Shown piece after piece: positions 35,542 to 45,167 of a stretch of DNA of 64,000 nucleotides; the first letter of the stretch is position 1, and the number at the start of each line of letters is the position of its first letter. The notes beneath the pieces were generated by a model. The model saw only the letters and a list, made by a program, of their open reading frames with translations. It was not told where the DNA came from and ran no database searches. The stretch comes from Paenibacillus sp. MZ04-78.2 (lineage in GTDB: Bacteria > Bacillota > Bacilli > Paenibacillales > NBRC-103111). The position numbers were made by a program, and so were the translations under genes. The stretch spans positions 150,122 through 214,121 of the forward strand of contig NZ_JANAVJ010000005.1 in the NCBI RefSeq assembly GCF_024213375.1, written 5' to 3'.

Positions 35542-36254
35542 ATGTTACTTTTTGAAGCGATCAAAAACCGTTCGATGGAGGCGCTCGAAGCCGCAGCGTT
35601 AGCAGACGATGTGAACGGGCAAGACAAGTCCGGCCGCACTCCGCTGCACTACATCATTACGCAAAAAGCGCCGCTGGAGATGTTTGCGTTTTGCTCACCA
35701 AGGGAGCCGATCCGCAACTGGAAGACAAGCTCGGCTTAACGGTACTGGAAAAAGCGATCAAGTTCGGCAATAAGCAGGCGGTGGAGCTGCTGATCGCGCA
35801 TGGCATCGAACTGGACCATCCGAAGGGCATTGCACATACGCCTTGGTTTAAGGCGAGAAATCAACCGGAAATTGCCGATCTTTTGCTTGGCACAAAAGGG
35901 GCCATCCGGTTAACGCTGACGGAGGCGGAACGCGAAATTGTCGATACTTTGCTCTATACCGAGACAGAGGAGCGCATGGCCCGACTGCATCTGTTGAATA
36001 TGCCGGAGCTTATGCACGCTTATGTGCTGGAATTTAACTGGGATGACGACTTGGAGCCGATCGAGGCGATTTTACGGCACCCGGAGTGCCGGGAAGCGAC
36101 GGCTTACGAAGTATGCGACCTCGCCGACGGGGAATACTGGCTGGAGCACGAGGGAGAGGACGATGACGAGCGGCGGTACATCGCGTTGATCCGTTATTTG
36201 CTGAAGCGATTTCCGCAAATTGAAAGTTACCTGGAGGAGAAAGCAGAAGCATGA
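35542..36254 (+). pseudogene. ankyrin-repeat protein, frameshifted
   Basis: Frame 1 codes MLLFEAIKNRSMEALEAAAL and DKSGRTPLHYIITQKAPLE, a first ankyrin unit. Near 35685 (GCGTTTTGC) the reading shifts to frame 3: LLTKGADPQLEDKLGLTVLE, then KAIKFGNKQAVELLIAHG, two more units, and an acidic C-terminal domain ending at 36254. Joined length is about 235 residues. Ankyrin repeats bind partner proteins. The C-terminal half is not recognised. It begins 32 nt after the kinase pseudogene and overlaps the next small gene by 4 nt, so the three formed an operon. Confidence 0.8.
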
Positions 36255-36467
36255 GAGAGAGAGTCAAAGGATGGATCGGGCGCTGGGACACGCTGCTGAA
36301 GCGCTTTGAAGCGCAGGGCGCCACGGTGTGCGAACGGGGCGTCGAGCCGGATTCCGGAGGGCGAACCGGATCGCTGTGAAATTCTCCGTTTGCTGGATAA
36401 GGCCGAACAGGAAGCCGTGCTGAAGAAGGAAAAGGTAGCGGCGCATTGGCCGATTGGCGGTAATTGA
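36251..36467 (+). pseudogene. small unidentified gene, frameshifted
   Basis: An ATG at 36251 overlaps the ankyrin stop (ATGA). Frame 2 gives 42 residues (RVKGWIGRWDTLLKRFEAQG...) and stops at 36379. An in-register continuation in another frame reads EPDRCEILRLLDKAEQEAVL and ends at 36467. The last 31 nt recur at 40432-40463, where one extra T gives the alternative ending VAAHLADWR and a stop; the copy here may thus carry a second indel. Function unknown. Confidence 0.55.
36433..36463 (+). repeat. left copy of a repeat flanking the ger operon
   Basis: 31 nt running from AGGTAGCGGCGCAT to GATTGGCGGTAA. It matches 40432-40463 except for one missing T. The two copies are in direct orientation, 4.0 kb apart, and bracket gerA-gerB-gerC. 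Confidence 0.85.
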
Positions 36468-36516
36468 TAATCATGGAAGAGCCGGATGCGTTGACCCGCA
36501 CGTCCGGATCTATGAG

Positions 36517-36542
36517 AGGCCTATGCGCTTGCGCATAGGCCT
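36517..36542 (+). terminator. 12-bp perfect hairpin before gerA
   Basis: AGGCCTATGCGC (36517-36528) and GCGCATAGGCCT (36531-36542) with a 2-nt centre, with no T run. A terminator-like or protein-binding palindrome between the pseudogene operon and gerA. Confidence 0.5.
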
Positions 36543-36651
36543 ACTCGATATGGGGATATTGCGGTATCGGCCTGGAGACGATGGAAAACCGTGCATATAC
36601 TCCTCCGTTTTATGGAAAGATAAGCGGGAATAGGAGAGGAGAAAGCTTGCA

Positions 36652-38130
36652 ATGGAAACCGCAAAGCTGACGGACGATCTTGCCGCTAATTCCCGAATGA
36701 TCATGAACGTTATCGGCCATAACCATGATGTCGTTCTTCGCGAGCTTGCAATCGGCAGTCGCGGGATTAAAGCCGCTGTTATTTATATCTCAGGCCTCGT
36801 AGAAAGCCAAAAGCTCAATGAATACGTGATAAAGCCGTTGTTATTAATGGAGATATCACAGGAAGTCGCCATGACCGGCAAGCTTAAGGAAGAGATGATG
36901 ACTCATGTGGTCAAGCTGGAAGACGTGGGCGAGCTCAACGATTTAAACGGCTGCATTGAAAGCATTCTCGACGGAAAATCGGTCTTGATCGCAGACGGCG
37001 TTACGGGTGGTATCGTGCTGAATACGAGCGGAGGAACAAGAAGATCAATCAATGAGCCGGTATCGGAGACATTAGTGCGAGGCCCGCGGGAAGGATTTAT
37101 CGAGAGTATAGAAACGAACATCTCTCTCCTGCGGAGGAGTATCAAAGATCCCGCTTTCACCATGTTGAAGACCACATTGGGGCGGCGTACGAAAAGAAGC
37201 GTCGCAGTAGCCTTTATGGACGGAATTGTTAACGATCATATAGTAGAAACCGTGATGCTCAGACTTGGAAAAATCGATATCGACGATGTGCCGGAGTCCG
37301 GATATATCGAACAGTTCATCGAAGACAATCATTACTCCCCCTTTCCGCAATCCATGTCTACCGAACGGCCCGATAAAGTAGTCAGCGCTTTGCTGGAAGG
37401 AAGAGTCGCCATTTTGTTGGACGGCACCCCTTTCGTTTTGGTTGTACCTGTCACATTCCCCATGCTGCTTCAATCTCCGGAAGATTATTATGAACGGTGG
37501 CCCATCGGTTCCCTGGTGCGCTTATTACGGTTCGTTATCGCCTTTTTTGCACTTTTTTTGCCTTCTATATATATTGCCTGTACTTCTTATCATCCGGGTT
37601 TAATACCGACCCGCTTGGCAATGTCCATTACCGCGAGCCGGGAAGGCGTTCCTTTTCCTACCTTAGTCGAAGCGCTGATTATGGAAGTAACGATTGAAAT
37701 TTTGCGCGAAGCGGGAATCCGCTTGCCTAAGCCGATCGGTCAAGCCGTAGGGATTGTCGGGGGTCTCGTTATCGGGGAAGCCGCTGTACGAGCCGGCATT
37801 GTCAGCCCCATAATGGTTATCGTCGTAGCCGTCACGGCCATTTCTTCATTTGCGCTTCCTCAGTATGGAATCAGCATTTCAATCCGGATTCTCAGATTTT
37901 TTATGATGTTTGCCGCTGCCGTATTCGGTCTTTACGGGATCATGCTTGTTTTTCTGCTTGTTTGTTCCCACGTCATGAAATTGAAAAGCTTCGGAGTCAA
38001 TTACGCGGGTACGTTCGTTCATTACCGGTTGAACGATTGGAAAGACACGTTTGTCAGATTCCCGCTTCAGTTGATGAGAAAACGTCCGGAGTTTCTGAAA
38101 CCGGGGGAACGTAAACGCGCCAAGCCATAA
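36652..38130 (+). CDS. gerAA: GerA-family spore germination receptor A subunit
   Basis: 492 residues. The N-terminal half is hydrophilic (germinant-binding domain, with GIKAAVIYISGLV and LLRRSIKDPAFTML segments typical of GerAA/GerKA), and four or five membrane segments follow from about residue 280. PTRLAMSITASREGVPFPTL and GIRLPKPIGQAVGIVGGLVIG are the most conserved GerA motifs. With the B permease and C lipoprotein it forms an inner spore membrane receptor that senses small nutrients. AGGAGAGGAG precedes the ATG. The promoter should be forespore-specific; GCATATACTC near 36593 resembles a sigma-G -10 but is not conclusive. Confidence 0.95.
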   Translation: METAKLTDDLAANSRMIMNVIGHNHDVVLRELAIGSRGIKAAVIYISGLVESQKLNEYVIKPLLLMEISQEVAMTGKLKEEMMTHVVKLEDVGELNDLNGCIESILDGKSVLIADGVTGGIVLNTSGGTRRSINEPVSETLVRGPREGFIESIETNISLLRRSIKDPAFTMLKTTLGRRTKRSVAVAFMDGIVNDHIVETVMLRLGKIDIDDVPESGYIEQFIEDNHYSPFPQSMSTERPDKVVSALLEGRVAILLDGTPFVLVVPVTFPMLLQSPEDYYERWPIGSLVRLLRFVIAFFALFLPSIYIACTSYHPGLIPTRLAMSITASREGVPFPTLVEALIMEVTIEILREAGIRLPKPIGQAVGIVGGLVIGEAAVRAGIVSPIMVIVVAVTAISSFALPQYGISISIRILRFFMMFAAAVFGLYGIMLVFLLVCSHVMKLKSFGVNYAGTFVHYRLNDWKDTFVRFPLQLMRKRPEFLKPGERKRAKP

Positions 38131-38147
38131 GCCAATGGAGGTACGAC

Positions 38148-39236
38148 ATGAGCGTGAGCGGACAGGAACAGATATCGACTTCCCAGACGGCCTTGAGTAT
38201 TAGCTCTTATATTATCGCTGAGGGCTTCATTGTAATGCCCCGATTCGCAGCGATGGAGCTGGGAACCCCGGACGTTTGGCTTGCGATGCTGCTGGGTGGA
38301 ATGATATGCCTGATTGCAGGTGGCGTAGGTGCCAAATTGAGTCAAAGATTTCCAGGTCTGACGTTTTTTCAATACACCGGTCTCATCGTCGGCAAACCGG
38401 TCGGATGGCTGATCAGCTTGGTGATGATCGCTTATTTTGTCGGCACTGCCGCTTTGGAACTCCGAATACAGGCGGAGGTCATGAATCACTACCTGCTGAA
38501 TCAAACTCCGATACAGGCCATGATGATCGCATTTATGGCTGTCGGTTTGTATTTGGTCATGGGCGGAGTCAATCCGACCGTTAGGCTGATGGAACTATTT
38601 TTGCCGATAACGATTATAGCTATTGTGATCGTCTTCATCGTTGCTTCGAAAAACGTTGATCTTAATAACCTGCGTCCGGTGCTTAGCGAGGGTATAAGTC
38701 CCGTTATAAAAGTCATCAAAACGACGGCTCTGCCTTATTCGGGTTTTGAAATTATTTTGTTACTTACGGCATTTATGAACAAGCCCCAAAACGCAGTGAA
38801 GGCGGTTGCCGTAGGCATATCCATACCGCTCCTGTTGTATGTCGCGAATGCCGTCGTGGTGATCGGAACGTTCGGGATAGATGAAGTTACAACGTTAACA
38901 TGGCCGACGATGGAGCTTGCCAGGAGCATTGAATTTCCCGGAGGATTTTTTGAAAATTTCGAAGCGATCTTTTTCGTTGTGTGGGTCATCGAATTTTTTA
39001 CGACGTATGTGCTTCCCAGCTATTTTGCCAGCCTTGGACTCAGTCAACTGCTGAATAAAAAAATTGTCTATTTCCATTTTGGTTTGCTGCCTGTCATCTA
39101 CTGGTTGGCGATATCTCCACCGGATATAAACGCGGTATTCCAATTAGGGGACAGGGTTGGAATGACGGCGATTTTTATCGCCGGAGTGATACCTTGCGTC
39201 TTGTTCCTTATCGCATTGGCAAGGAGGAGGAAATGA
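38148..39236 (+). CDS. gerAB: GerB-family spore germination receptor B subunit (permease)
   Basis: 362 residues, about ten membrane helices, endospore germination permease family (APC fold). TSQTALSISSYIIAEGFIVMP at the start and FSGFEIILLLTAF-type helix in the middle are conserved. Starts 17 nt after the A subunit with AATGGAGG as ribosome site; its stop overlaps the C subunit start. Confidence 0.95.
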   Translation: MSVSGQEQISTSQTALSISSYIIAEGFIVMPRFAAMELGTPDVWLAMLLGGMICLIAGGVGAKLSQRFPGLTFFQYTGLIVGKPVGWLISLVMIAYFVGTAALELRIQAEVMNHYLLNQTPIQAMMIAFMAVGLYLVMGGVNPTVRLMELFLPITIIAIVIVFIVASKNVDLNNLRPVLSEGISPVIKVIKTTALPYSGFEIILLLTAFMNKPQNAVKAVAVGISIPLLLYVANAVVVIGTFGIDEVTTLTWPTMELARSIEFPGGFFENFEAIFFVVWVIEFFTTYVLPSYFASLGLSQLLNKKIVYFHFGLLPVIYWLAISPPDINAVFQLGDRVGMTAIFIAGVIPCVLFLIALARRRK

Positions 39237-40396
39237 TGATCCTGCATCGGACAATGGCTATGTTTCTCATCCTCTTGGTCATTCTATTGTCGGGATGCTG
39301 GGATCGCCGCGAGATCGAACTAATCGGTATGGTCGTCGGAATAGCCCTTGATAAGGCGGAGTCATCGTCAGAGAATGAAATCATAATGACCCAACAATTT
39401 GTCAATACGACAAAGGGAGGCAAGGAAGAAACGGTGAAAGCCTATAATAACATTACCGGCCAAGGCAAGAGCATATTCCAAATCATACGCGAAACATCGA
39501 ATAGAACGGACAAGTCTCCCTACTTCATGCATCTGAAAGTCATTGTCATTAGTGACAAGCTTGCTTCCACACTGGACCTGACCGATCTTACGGATCTGTT
39601 TCTTAGGGATCATGAAGTCAGGCGTACGGTTCAAATCTTATTTGTCCCCGGGAATGCGAGAAAAGTGCTTGAAATGAAATCGGATAAAAAGGGAATACCT
39701 TCTATAGTTCTGTGGGGAACGACAAAAAATGATTATAAAACTTCGGAAATGCCGCGTTTGGTGACATTGGGCGATTTGTCCGAGAACTTGACTGCCAAAA
39801 AAAGTTTTCTGGCTCAAAAACTCATCCCGCTTCGGGAAGAGGTGAAATTGCGAGGAGCCGCTGTCATTTCAGGAAAGAAGAAAACATGCATCGGTTGGCT
39901 CAGCGCGGATGAAACTTCCGGAATCAACTGGATTCTGGGCACGAGGCACGGCAGCAGGGGAGGTATCGTGAAAATTGTCGATGAGAATAGCCGGAAAGAA
40001 CTTGTTTACGAGATTGACTATATCCGGTCAAAGATCGTACCGGTTGTGAAGCGGGATCGGCTTTCATTTCGCGTTTCGATCGATTCGGAAGGATATTTGG
40101 GGGAAAACTGGACCAAAGAAAGCTCCTTCGAACAAGATTTCATTCATAAAGTGAATCAATTGACGGCAAAGCAAATCAAACATCTCGTTCTTAAAGCGCT
40201 TAACAAAACAAAGGACACGTATAAGGTCGATGTGGCCGGGTTTGCCGAGCAATTGAAAATACATAACTACAATACATGGAAACAATATAAAGACGATTGG
40301 GACGAGAAGTTCAGCGAGACTAAAGTCGACGTTGATGTCAAAGTAAGCACCCGCGGGTTCGGAACACGGGGGAGCAAAGTGACTAAAATTGAATAA
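39233..40396 (+). CDS. gerAC: GerC-family spore germination lipoprotein
   Basis: 387 residues from the ATG at 39233 behind AAGGAGGAGG, overlapping the gerAB stop by 4 nt. Lipoprotein signal with lipobox LSGC (C22) and the GCWDRREIELIGMVVGIALD start that is universal in GerAC proteins. It anchors on the outer face of the inner spore membrane and completes the receptor. Last gene of the operon. Confidence 0.96.
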   Translation: MMILHRTMAMFLILLVILLSGCWDRREIELIGMVVGIALDKAESSSENEIIMTQQFVNTTKGGKEETVKAYNNITGQGKSIFQIIRETSNRTDKSPYFMHLKVIVISDKLASTLDLTDLTDLFLRDHEVRRTVQILFVPGNARKVLEMKSDKKGIPSIVLWGTTKNDYKTSEMPRLVTLGDLSENLTAKKSFLAQKLIPLREEVKLRGAAVISGKKKTCIGWLSADETSGINWILGTRHGSRGGIVKIVDENSRKELVYEIDYIRSKIVPVVKRDRLSFRVSIDSEGYLGENWTKESSFEQDFIHKVNQLTAKQIKHLVLKALNKTKDTYKVDVAGFAEQLKIHNYNTWKQYKDDWDEKFSETKVDVDVKVSTRGFGTRGSKVTKIE

Positions 40397-40431
40397 AGGA
40401 AGAGTCTATCGTTTATTTTAGTTGGCCCGGC

Positions 40432-40463
40432 AGGTAGCGGCGCATTTGGCCGATTGGCGGTAA
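40432..40463 (+). repeat. right copy of the repeat flanking the ger operon
   Basis: 32 nt, identical to 36433-36463 apart from one extra T. Read on the plus strand it gives LARQVAAHLADWR and a stop, like a protein tail, without any gene body upstream. Confidence 0.85.
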
Positions 40464-40516
40464 CGGGGCGGGGCGAATGCATTGTCCCATTTGTTCGCGC
40501 CGCGCGATTAGCACTG

Positions 40517-40545
40517 TTGACATTTGGTCGAAACTGGTGTACAAC
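40517..40545 (+). promoter_or_regulatory. promoter of the T-box/ileS transcript
   Basis: TTGACA (40517-40522), a 17-nt spacer and TACAAC (40540-40545), placing the start near 40552. Confidence 0.7.
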
Positions 40546-40569
40546 TGTAGTAATTAAATCGCCTGTAAA

Positions 40570-40840
40570 ATTCATTGACGAGAACGAGTACGCTAATCCC
40601 TTGTTCCCTAGAGAGTTGGCCTTGTGCTGAAAGCCAACGTTCAAGAATTAGCCGAACATCCTCTCCGAGAAGGAATGCTGAAGTTTTAGTAAGCAGCCCC
40701 GGGGTTCCGCCGTTACAAGGGACGCGTATGATGGTACGTCGTGGAGGTGCCGCGGGATCATGTTTCATGATGATCGCTGCGGAACAAGGGTGGTAGCGCG
40801 AGAACGAATCTCGTCCCTTACGGGGCGGGATTTTTTGTTT
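40570..40840 (+). ncRNA. T-box leader, isoleucine type
   Basis: A full T-box: stem I with ACGAGAACGAGTA and AGAGAGTTGG...GCTGAAAGCC, a candidate ATC (Ile) specifier in GAACATCCTCTCC (about 40661-40673), the T-box sequence AGGGTGGTAGCGCG (40787-40800), and the terminator hairpin TCTCGTCCC/GGGGCGGGA with a T run (40808-40837). Uncharged tRNA-Ile should favour the antiterminator and let ileS be read. Confidence 0.93.
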
Positions 40841-40863
40841 TTCAAGAAGAAAGGATGAGACCT

Positions 40864-43800
40864 GTGAGAAAAATTGACGTGAAAGAAAAAGCGAGAGTTC
40901 GCGAGCTTCGCGTGCTGGAGCAGTGGAAACGGGACGAAACGCACCGCAAATCGATCGAAAACCGGACCGGACGGCCGAATTTCGTATTCTACGAAGGGCC
41001 TCCTACAGCCAACGGCTCGCCGCATATCGGGCATGTGCTCGGGCGCGTTGTAAAAGATTTCATCTGCCGCTACAAAACGATGTCCGGCTACCGCGTCGTC
41101 CGCAAAGCCGGCTGGGACACGCACGGTCTTCCGGTCGAGCTGGGCGTCGAGAAGCAGCTCGGCATCTCGGGCAAGCAGGAGATCGAGAAGTACGGCGTGG
41201 CCGAATTTGTGGAACAATGCAAAAGCAGCGTGTTCGAATACGAGAAGCAGTGGCGGGAGCTGACCGAGGCGATTGCGTATTGGACGGATATGGACCATCC
41301 GTATGTCACGCTGACCAACGAATATATCGAGAGCGTCTGGCACCTTTTGTCCGTGATCCACGGCAAAGGTCTGTTGTATAAAGGCCACCGGGTCAGCCCG
41401 TACTGTCCGGACTGTCAGACGACGCTCAGCTCCCACGAAGTGGCGCAAGGCTATGAGGATGTCAAGGACTTGAGCGTAACCGTAAAATTCAAAAGCAAGC
41501 GCGGGGACGAAATCTTCCTCGCCTGGACGACTACCCCGTGGACGCTGCCGTCCAACGTGGCGCTTGTCGTGAATAAAGACATCGACTATGCGAAGGTAAA
41601 GTATAACGGCGAAGTATATGTCGTCGCAGAGAAGCTCGCCGAGAACGTGTTCAAGGCGGACTACGAAATCGTGTCGGTGCATAAGGGATCGGAGTTCGTC
41701 GGTACCCCTTACGAGCCGCCTTTCGGCTATATTCGTCCGGATAAAGGGCATATCGTCGTCGATGCCGACTACGTGAGCGATACGAGCGGGACCGGTATCG
41801 TCCATACGGCTCCCGCGCACGGGGAGGACGACTACCGTACGATCCGCAAGCACGGGCTGGATTACGTCAACCTCGTGAATCAGGCCGGCCGTTACACCGA
41901 GCAGGTGACGGCATTTGCCGGTCGCTTCGTCAAGGATTGCGACGTCGATATCGTGAAAAGCTTGTCCGAGCGCGGCCTGCTGTTTTCCAAAGAGCGCTAC
42001 GAGCACAGCTACCCGTTCTGCTGGCGCTGCAAATCGCCGCTGCTGTACTATGCGATGGAAAGCTGGTTCATTCGGACGACGGCGGTCAAGGACCAATTGA
42101 TCGAGAACAACCGCAGCATCAACTGGTATCCTTCCCACCTGCGCGAAGGTCGCTTCGGCAAGTTTCTCGAAGAGCTCGTCGATTGGAACATCAGCCGCAA
42201 CCGCTACTGGGGGACGCCGCTGAACGTCTGGGTGTGCGGGGATTGCGGAGAAGAGCATGCGCCGGGGAGCCGGAAAGCGATGCGGGAGCGGGCGATTCAG
42301 CCGCTTGACGAGAGCTTGGAGCTGCACAAGCCGTATGTCGATGAAGTGAAGCTGCGCTGCGCCTGCGGCGGCACGATGGAGAGAACCCCGGAAGTGATCG
42401 ACGTCTGGTTCGACAGCGGCTCGATGCCGTTCGCGCAGTACCATCATCCGTTCGGCGACGAACGGCAGTTCCAGGAGCAGTACCCGGCGGATATGATCTG
42501 CGAAGGGATCGATCAGACGCGGGGCTGGTTCTTCAGCCTGCTGGCCGTCTCGACGCTGTACAACGGGCAGTCACCTTATAAAGCTGTCATTTCGACCGGG
42601 CACGTGCTGGACGAGAACGGGCAGAAAATGTCCAAGAGCAAGGGCAACGGCATCGATCCATGGGAAATCATCGAGGAATTCGGCACCGACGCGTTCCGTT
42701 GGGCGCTGCTGGCGGACAGCGCGCCGTGGAACAGCAAGCGGTTCTCCAAGCAAATCGTCGCCGAAGCGAAATCGAAGGTGATCGACACGCTCCATAACGC
42801 GCATGCGTTTTATGCGCTGTATGCGGCGATCGACGGCTATAAGCCGGAGGAGCACCCGACACGGACTTCCGCGAACGAGCTGGACCGCTGGATTTTATCG
42901 CGGCTGAACAGCACCTTGTGTCAGGTCGTGAAGGGGCTGGACGACAACGACTTCCTGAATCCGGCGAAGCAGATCGAGGCGTTCGTCGACGAGCTGAGCA
43001 ACTGGTATATCCGCCGCTCCCGCGACCGTTTCTGGGCCAGTGGCATGACCGAGGATAAAGTGTCTGCGTACCAGACGCTTCGCGAAGCGCTCTTGACGGT
43101 TGCCGCCATGATCGCGCCCTATGCGCCACTCATTGCCGAAGATATCTACGGCAATCTTGGCGGCGAGGGAAGCGTTCATCTCGCGGATTACCCGAAAGCG
43201 AACGATTCCGCGGTGGACCCGACGCTGGAGCGGGACATGGAAACCGCGCGGCAAATCGTCGAGCTGGCGCGCAGCGTCCGGAACGAAACCGGGATCAAAA
43301 CCCGCCAGCCGCTGGCGGAGCTGATCGTTTCGCTGGACCGGGACTTCGAGCTGAACCGGTATGCGGATATCGTCAAAGAGGAGATCAACGTCAAAGACAT
43401 CCGCATCGAGCAAAGCGACAGCGGGTTCGTGGACTTCAGCTTGAAGCTGAACCTGAAAGTGGCGGGCAAAAAATACGGCAAATTCGTCGGTCCGGTGCAG
43501 GGCCTTCTGAAGCAGCTGTCCGCCGCGGAAGCGAAGCAAGCCGTCACCGCGGGCTTCCTGGATGTGACGGTCGACGGAGAAACGCTTCATCTTACGCTCG
43601 ACGAGCTGCTCGTGGACAAACAAGCCAAAACCGGCTTCGCCTCCGCGTCCGGCTACGGAATCACCGTTGCTTTAAATACGGCGATCACCGAGGAGCTGGA
43701 GCAGGAAGGGCTTGTCCGGGAGGTCATCCGCGCCGTGCAGGATTACCGCAAAAAGCTGGAGCTGCCGATCGAAAAGCGCGTCGCGCTCGTGCTCGACGTC

Positions 43801-43944
43801 GATCCGCAGCTCAAGGAAGCGCTGGAGCGGTTCGATCATGTGCTGCGGGACAATGTGCTGCTGTCCGGCGTCCGGTATGCCAAGGAAACAGGGATGGAAT
43901 CCGTTTCGTTAGGGGAGCGGACGATCGGCCTGCGTATTGAATAA
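40864..43944 (+). CDS. ileS: isoleucyl-tRNA synthetase, eukaryote-like (IleS2) type
   Basis: 1026 residues from the GTG at 40864, which has AAGGA at 8 nt; the ATG at 40855 directly abuts that site and is less likely. Class I motifs: GSPHIGHVLGR (HIGH) and KMSKSKGN. TTTPWTLPSN starts the editing domain. The overall wording (YEGPPTANGSPHIGHVL, AGWDTHGLPVELGVEKQLG, IEKYGVAEFVEQC) and the C-terminal extension fit the type 2 enzyme shared with eukaryotes rather than the common bacterial IleS with a C-terminal zinc knuckle. Type 2 enzymes are often insensitive to mupirocin. Whether a second ileS exists elsewhere cannot be seen here. Confidence 0.93.
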   Translation: MRKIDVKEKARVRELRVLEQWKRDETHRKSIENRTGRPNFVFYEGPPTANGSPHIGHVLGRVVKDFICRYKTMSGYRVVRKAGWDTHGLPVELGVEKQLGISGKQEIEKYGVAEFVEQCKSSVFEYEKQWRELTEAIAYWTDMDHPYVTLTNEYIESVWHLLSVIHGKGLLYKGHRVSPYCPDCQTTLSSHEVAQGYEDVKDLSVTVKFKSKRGDEIFLAWTTTPWTLPSNVALVVNKDIDYAKVKYNGEVYVVAEKLAENVFKADYEIVSVHKGSEFVGTPYEPPFGYIRPDKGHIVVDADYVSDTSGTGIVHTAPAHGEDDYRTIRKHGLDYVNLVNQAGRYTEQVTAFAGRFVKDCDVDIVKSLSERGLLFSKERYEHSYPFCWRCKSPLLYYAMESWFIRTTAVKDQLIENNRSINWYPSHLREGRFGKFLEELVDWNISRNRYWGTPLNVWVCGDCGEEHAPGSRKAMRERAIQPLDESLELHKPYVDEVKLRCACGGTMERTPEVIDVWFDSGSMPFAQYHHPFGDERQFQEQYPADMICEGIDQTRGWFFSLLAVSTLYNGQSPYKAVISTGHVLDENGQKMSKSKGNGIDPWEIIEEFGTDAFRWALLADSAPWNSKRFSKQIVAEAKSKVIDTLHNAHAFYALYAAIDGYKPEEHPTRTSANELDRWILSRLNSTLCQVVKGLDDNDFLNPAKQIEAFVDELSNWYIRRSRDRFWASGMTEDKVSAYQTLREALLTVAAMIAPYAPLIAEDIYGNLGGEGSVHLADYPKANDSAVDPTLERDMETARQIVELARSVRNETGIKTRQPLAELIVSLDRDFELNRYADIVKEEINVKDIRIEQSDSGFVDFSLKLNLKVAGKKYGKFVGPVQGLLKQLSAAEAKQAVTAGFLDVTVDGETLHLTLDELLVDKQAKTGFASASGYGITVALNTAITEELEQEGLVREVIRAVQDYRKKLELPIEKRVALVLDVDPQLKEALERFDHVLRDNVLLSGVRYAKETGMESVSLGERTIGLRIE

Positions 43945-43980
43945 TCCTGCTGCTTTTGCTTGAAGCAGAGGGGACATCTA

Positions 43981-44037
43981 CGGCACAAAGCATCAAGATG
44001 CGAGACGTCTTGACGCTTTGTGCCGTTTCTTTTTTAG
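43981..44037 (+). terminator. terminator after ileS
   Basis: CGGCACAAAGC (43981-43991) pairs with GCTTTGTGCCG (44015-44025), with an inner TCAAGA/TCTTGA stem, followed by GTTTC and a T run. Confidence 0.93.
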
Positions 44038-44144
44038 CGGGCCCCTTGAATTATTGATGGTGGGAAAGTTTTAAATATGACGTAGGTTGACAGGTTTACT
44101 TGTTTACAATGAGGGAGTATTCAACGACCGAGGAGGAATCATCG

Positions 44145-45056
44145 ATGAAGTCTTTGCATGGAAAGGTGGCTTTGGTTGCCGGCGCTACGCGCGGTGCGGG
44201 CCGAGGCATCGCAATTGAATTGGGAGCGTCCGGAGCCACGGTTTATGTCACCGGCCGTACGACCCGGGCGATACGCTCCGAGTATAACCGGCCCGAGACG
44301 ATCGAAGAGACGGCCGAGCTTGTCAATCGCGCGGGCGGCAAAGGGATCGCGGTTCAAGTGGATCATCTCGAATCGGACCAGGTCCGGGATCTGGTCTCAC
44401 GCATAGAACAAGAGCAGGGGCGGCTGGACATCCTTGTCAACGACATTTGGGGCTCCGAGTACTTGATGCAATGGAACGTGCCCGTTTGGGAGCATTCCCT
44501 CAAAGGAGGGCTTCGCATGCTGCGGTTGGCTGTCGATACGCATATCATTACGAGCCATTTTGCGCTGCCCTTATTAATCCGCAGCGGCAACGGACTGGTC
44601 GTTGAAATGACCGACGGTACGGAGGAATACAACCGTCAAAATTACCGGCTGTCGCTGTTTTACGACTTGGCCAAAACATCCGCCATTCGCATGGCCCGGT
44701 CTTTGGCCCATGAACTTGCGCCACACCAATGTACGGCGGTGGCAGTGACTCCCGGTTGGATGCGCTCTGAAATCATGCTGGAGCATTTCGGGGTGAACGA
44801 AGAGAACTGGCGCGACGCCGCTTCCAAAGAGCCTCATTTCATGATCTCGGAAACGCCGCGGTTTGTAGGCCGGGCCATTTCCGCGCTGGCTGCCGACCCG
44901 AAGGTTTCCCGGTGGAACGGCCAGTCCTTGTCCAGCGGCCAGCTTGCGCAAGTGTACGGGCTCCATGATCTTGACGGGTCCCGGCCGGATTGCTGGCGGT
45001 ATATCGTCGAGGTGCAGGATGCAGGCAAAACGGCGGATGTTACCGGGTACCGTTGA
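44145..45056 (+). CDS. short-chain dehydrogenase/reductase
   Basis: 303 residues from the ATG at 44145 behind GAGGAGGAA. GATRGAGRGIA is the glycine-rich NAD(P) loop and RRT-type basic residues after strand 2 suggest NADP(H). The catalytic pair is Y-DLA-K. The NDIWGSEYLMQWNVPVWEH stretch and the length above 300 place it in the SDR group related to oxidoreductases with long C-termini; the substrate is unknown. Preceded by a strong terminator, followed by the NAT gene after 111 nt. Confidence 0.88.
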   Translation: MKSLHGKVALVAGATRGAGRGIAIELGASGATVYVTGRTTRAIRSEYNRPETIEETAELVNRAGGKGIAVQVDHLESDQVRDLVSRIEQEQGRLDILVNDIWGSEYLMQWNVPVWEHSLKGGLRMLRLAVDTHIITSHFALPLLIRSGNGLVVEMTDGTEEYNRQNYRLSLFYDLAKTSAIRMARSLAHELAPHQCTAVAVTPGWMRSEIMLEHFGVNEENWRDAASKEPHFMISETPRFVGRAISALAADPKVSRWNGQSLSSGQLAQVYGLHDLDGSRPDCWRYIVEVQDAGKTADVTGYR

Positions 45057-45167
45057 TCGGTTATAATGAACAGCATCATACGGAAAAAAAGGATATTTGA
45101 GGATGCTCCTCGAATACATTTCCTTGTCACACGCTAATCAATGCCGACAAGGAGTGAAGTTGAAACA

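Noticed and set aside
40765..42447. 560-codon minus-strand open frame inside ileS
   Set aside because: The opposite strand codes an intact synthetase with HIGH and KMSKS; the minus-strand product resembles no protein family and runs into the T-box.
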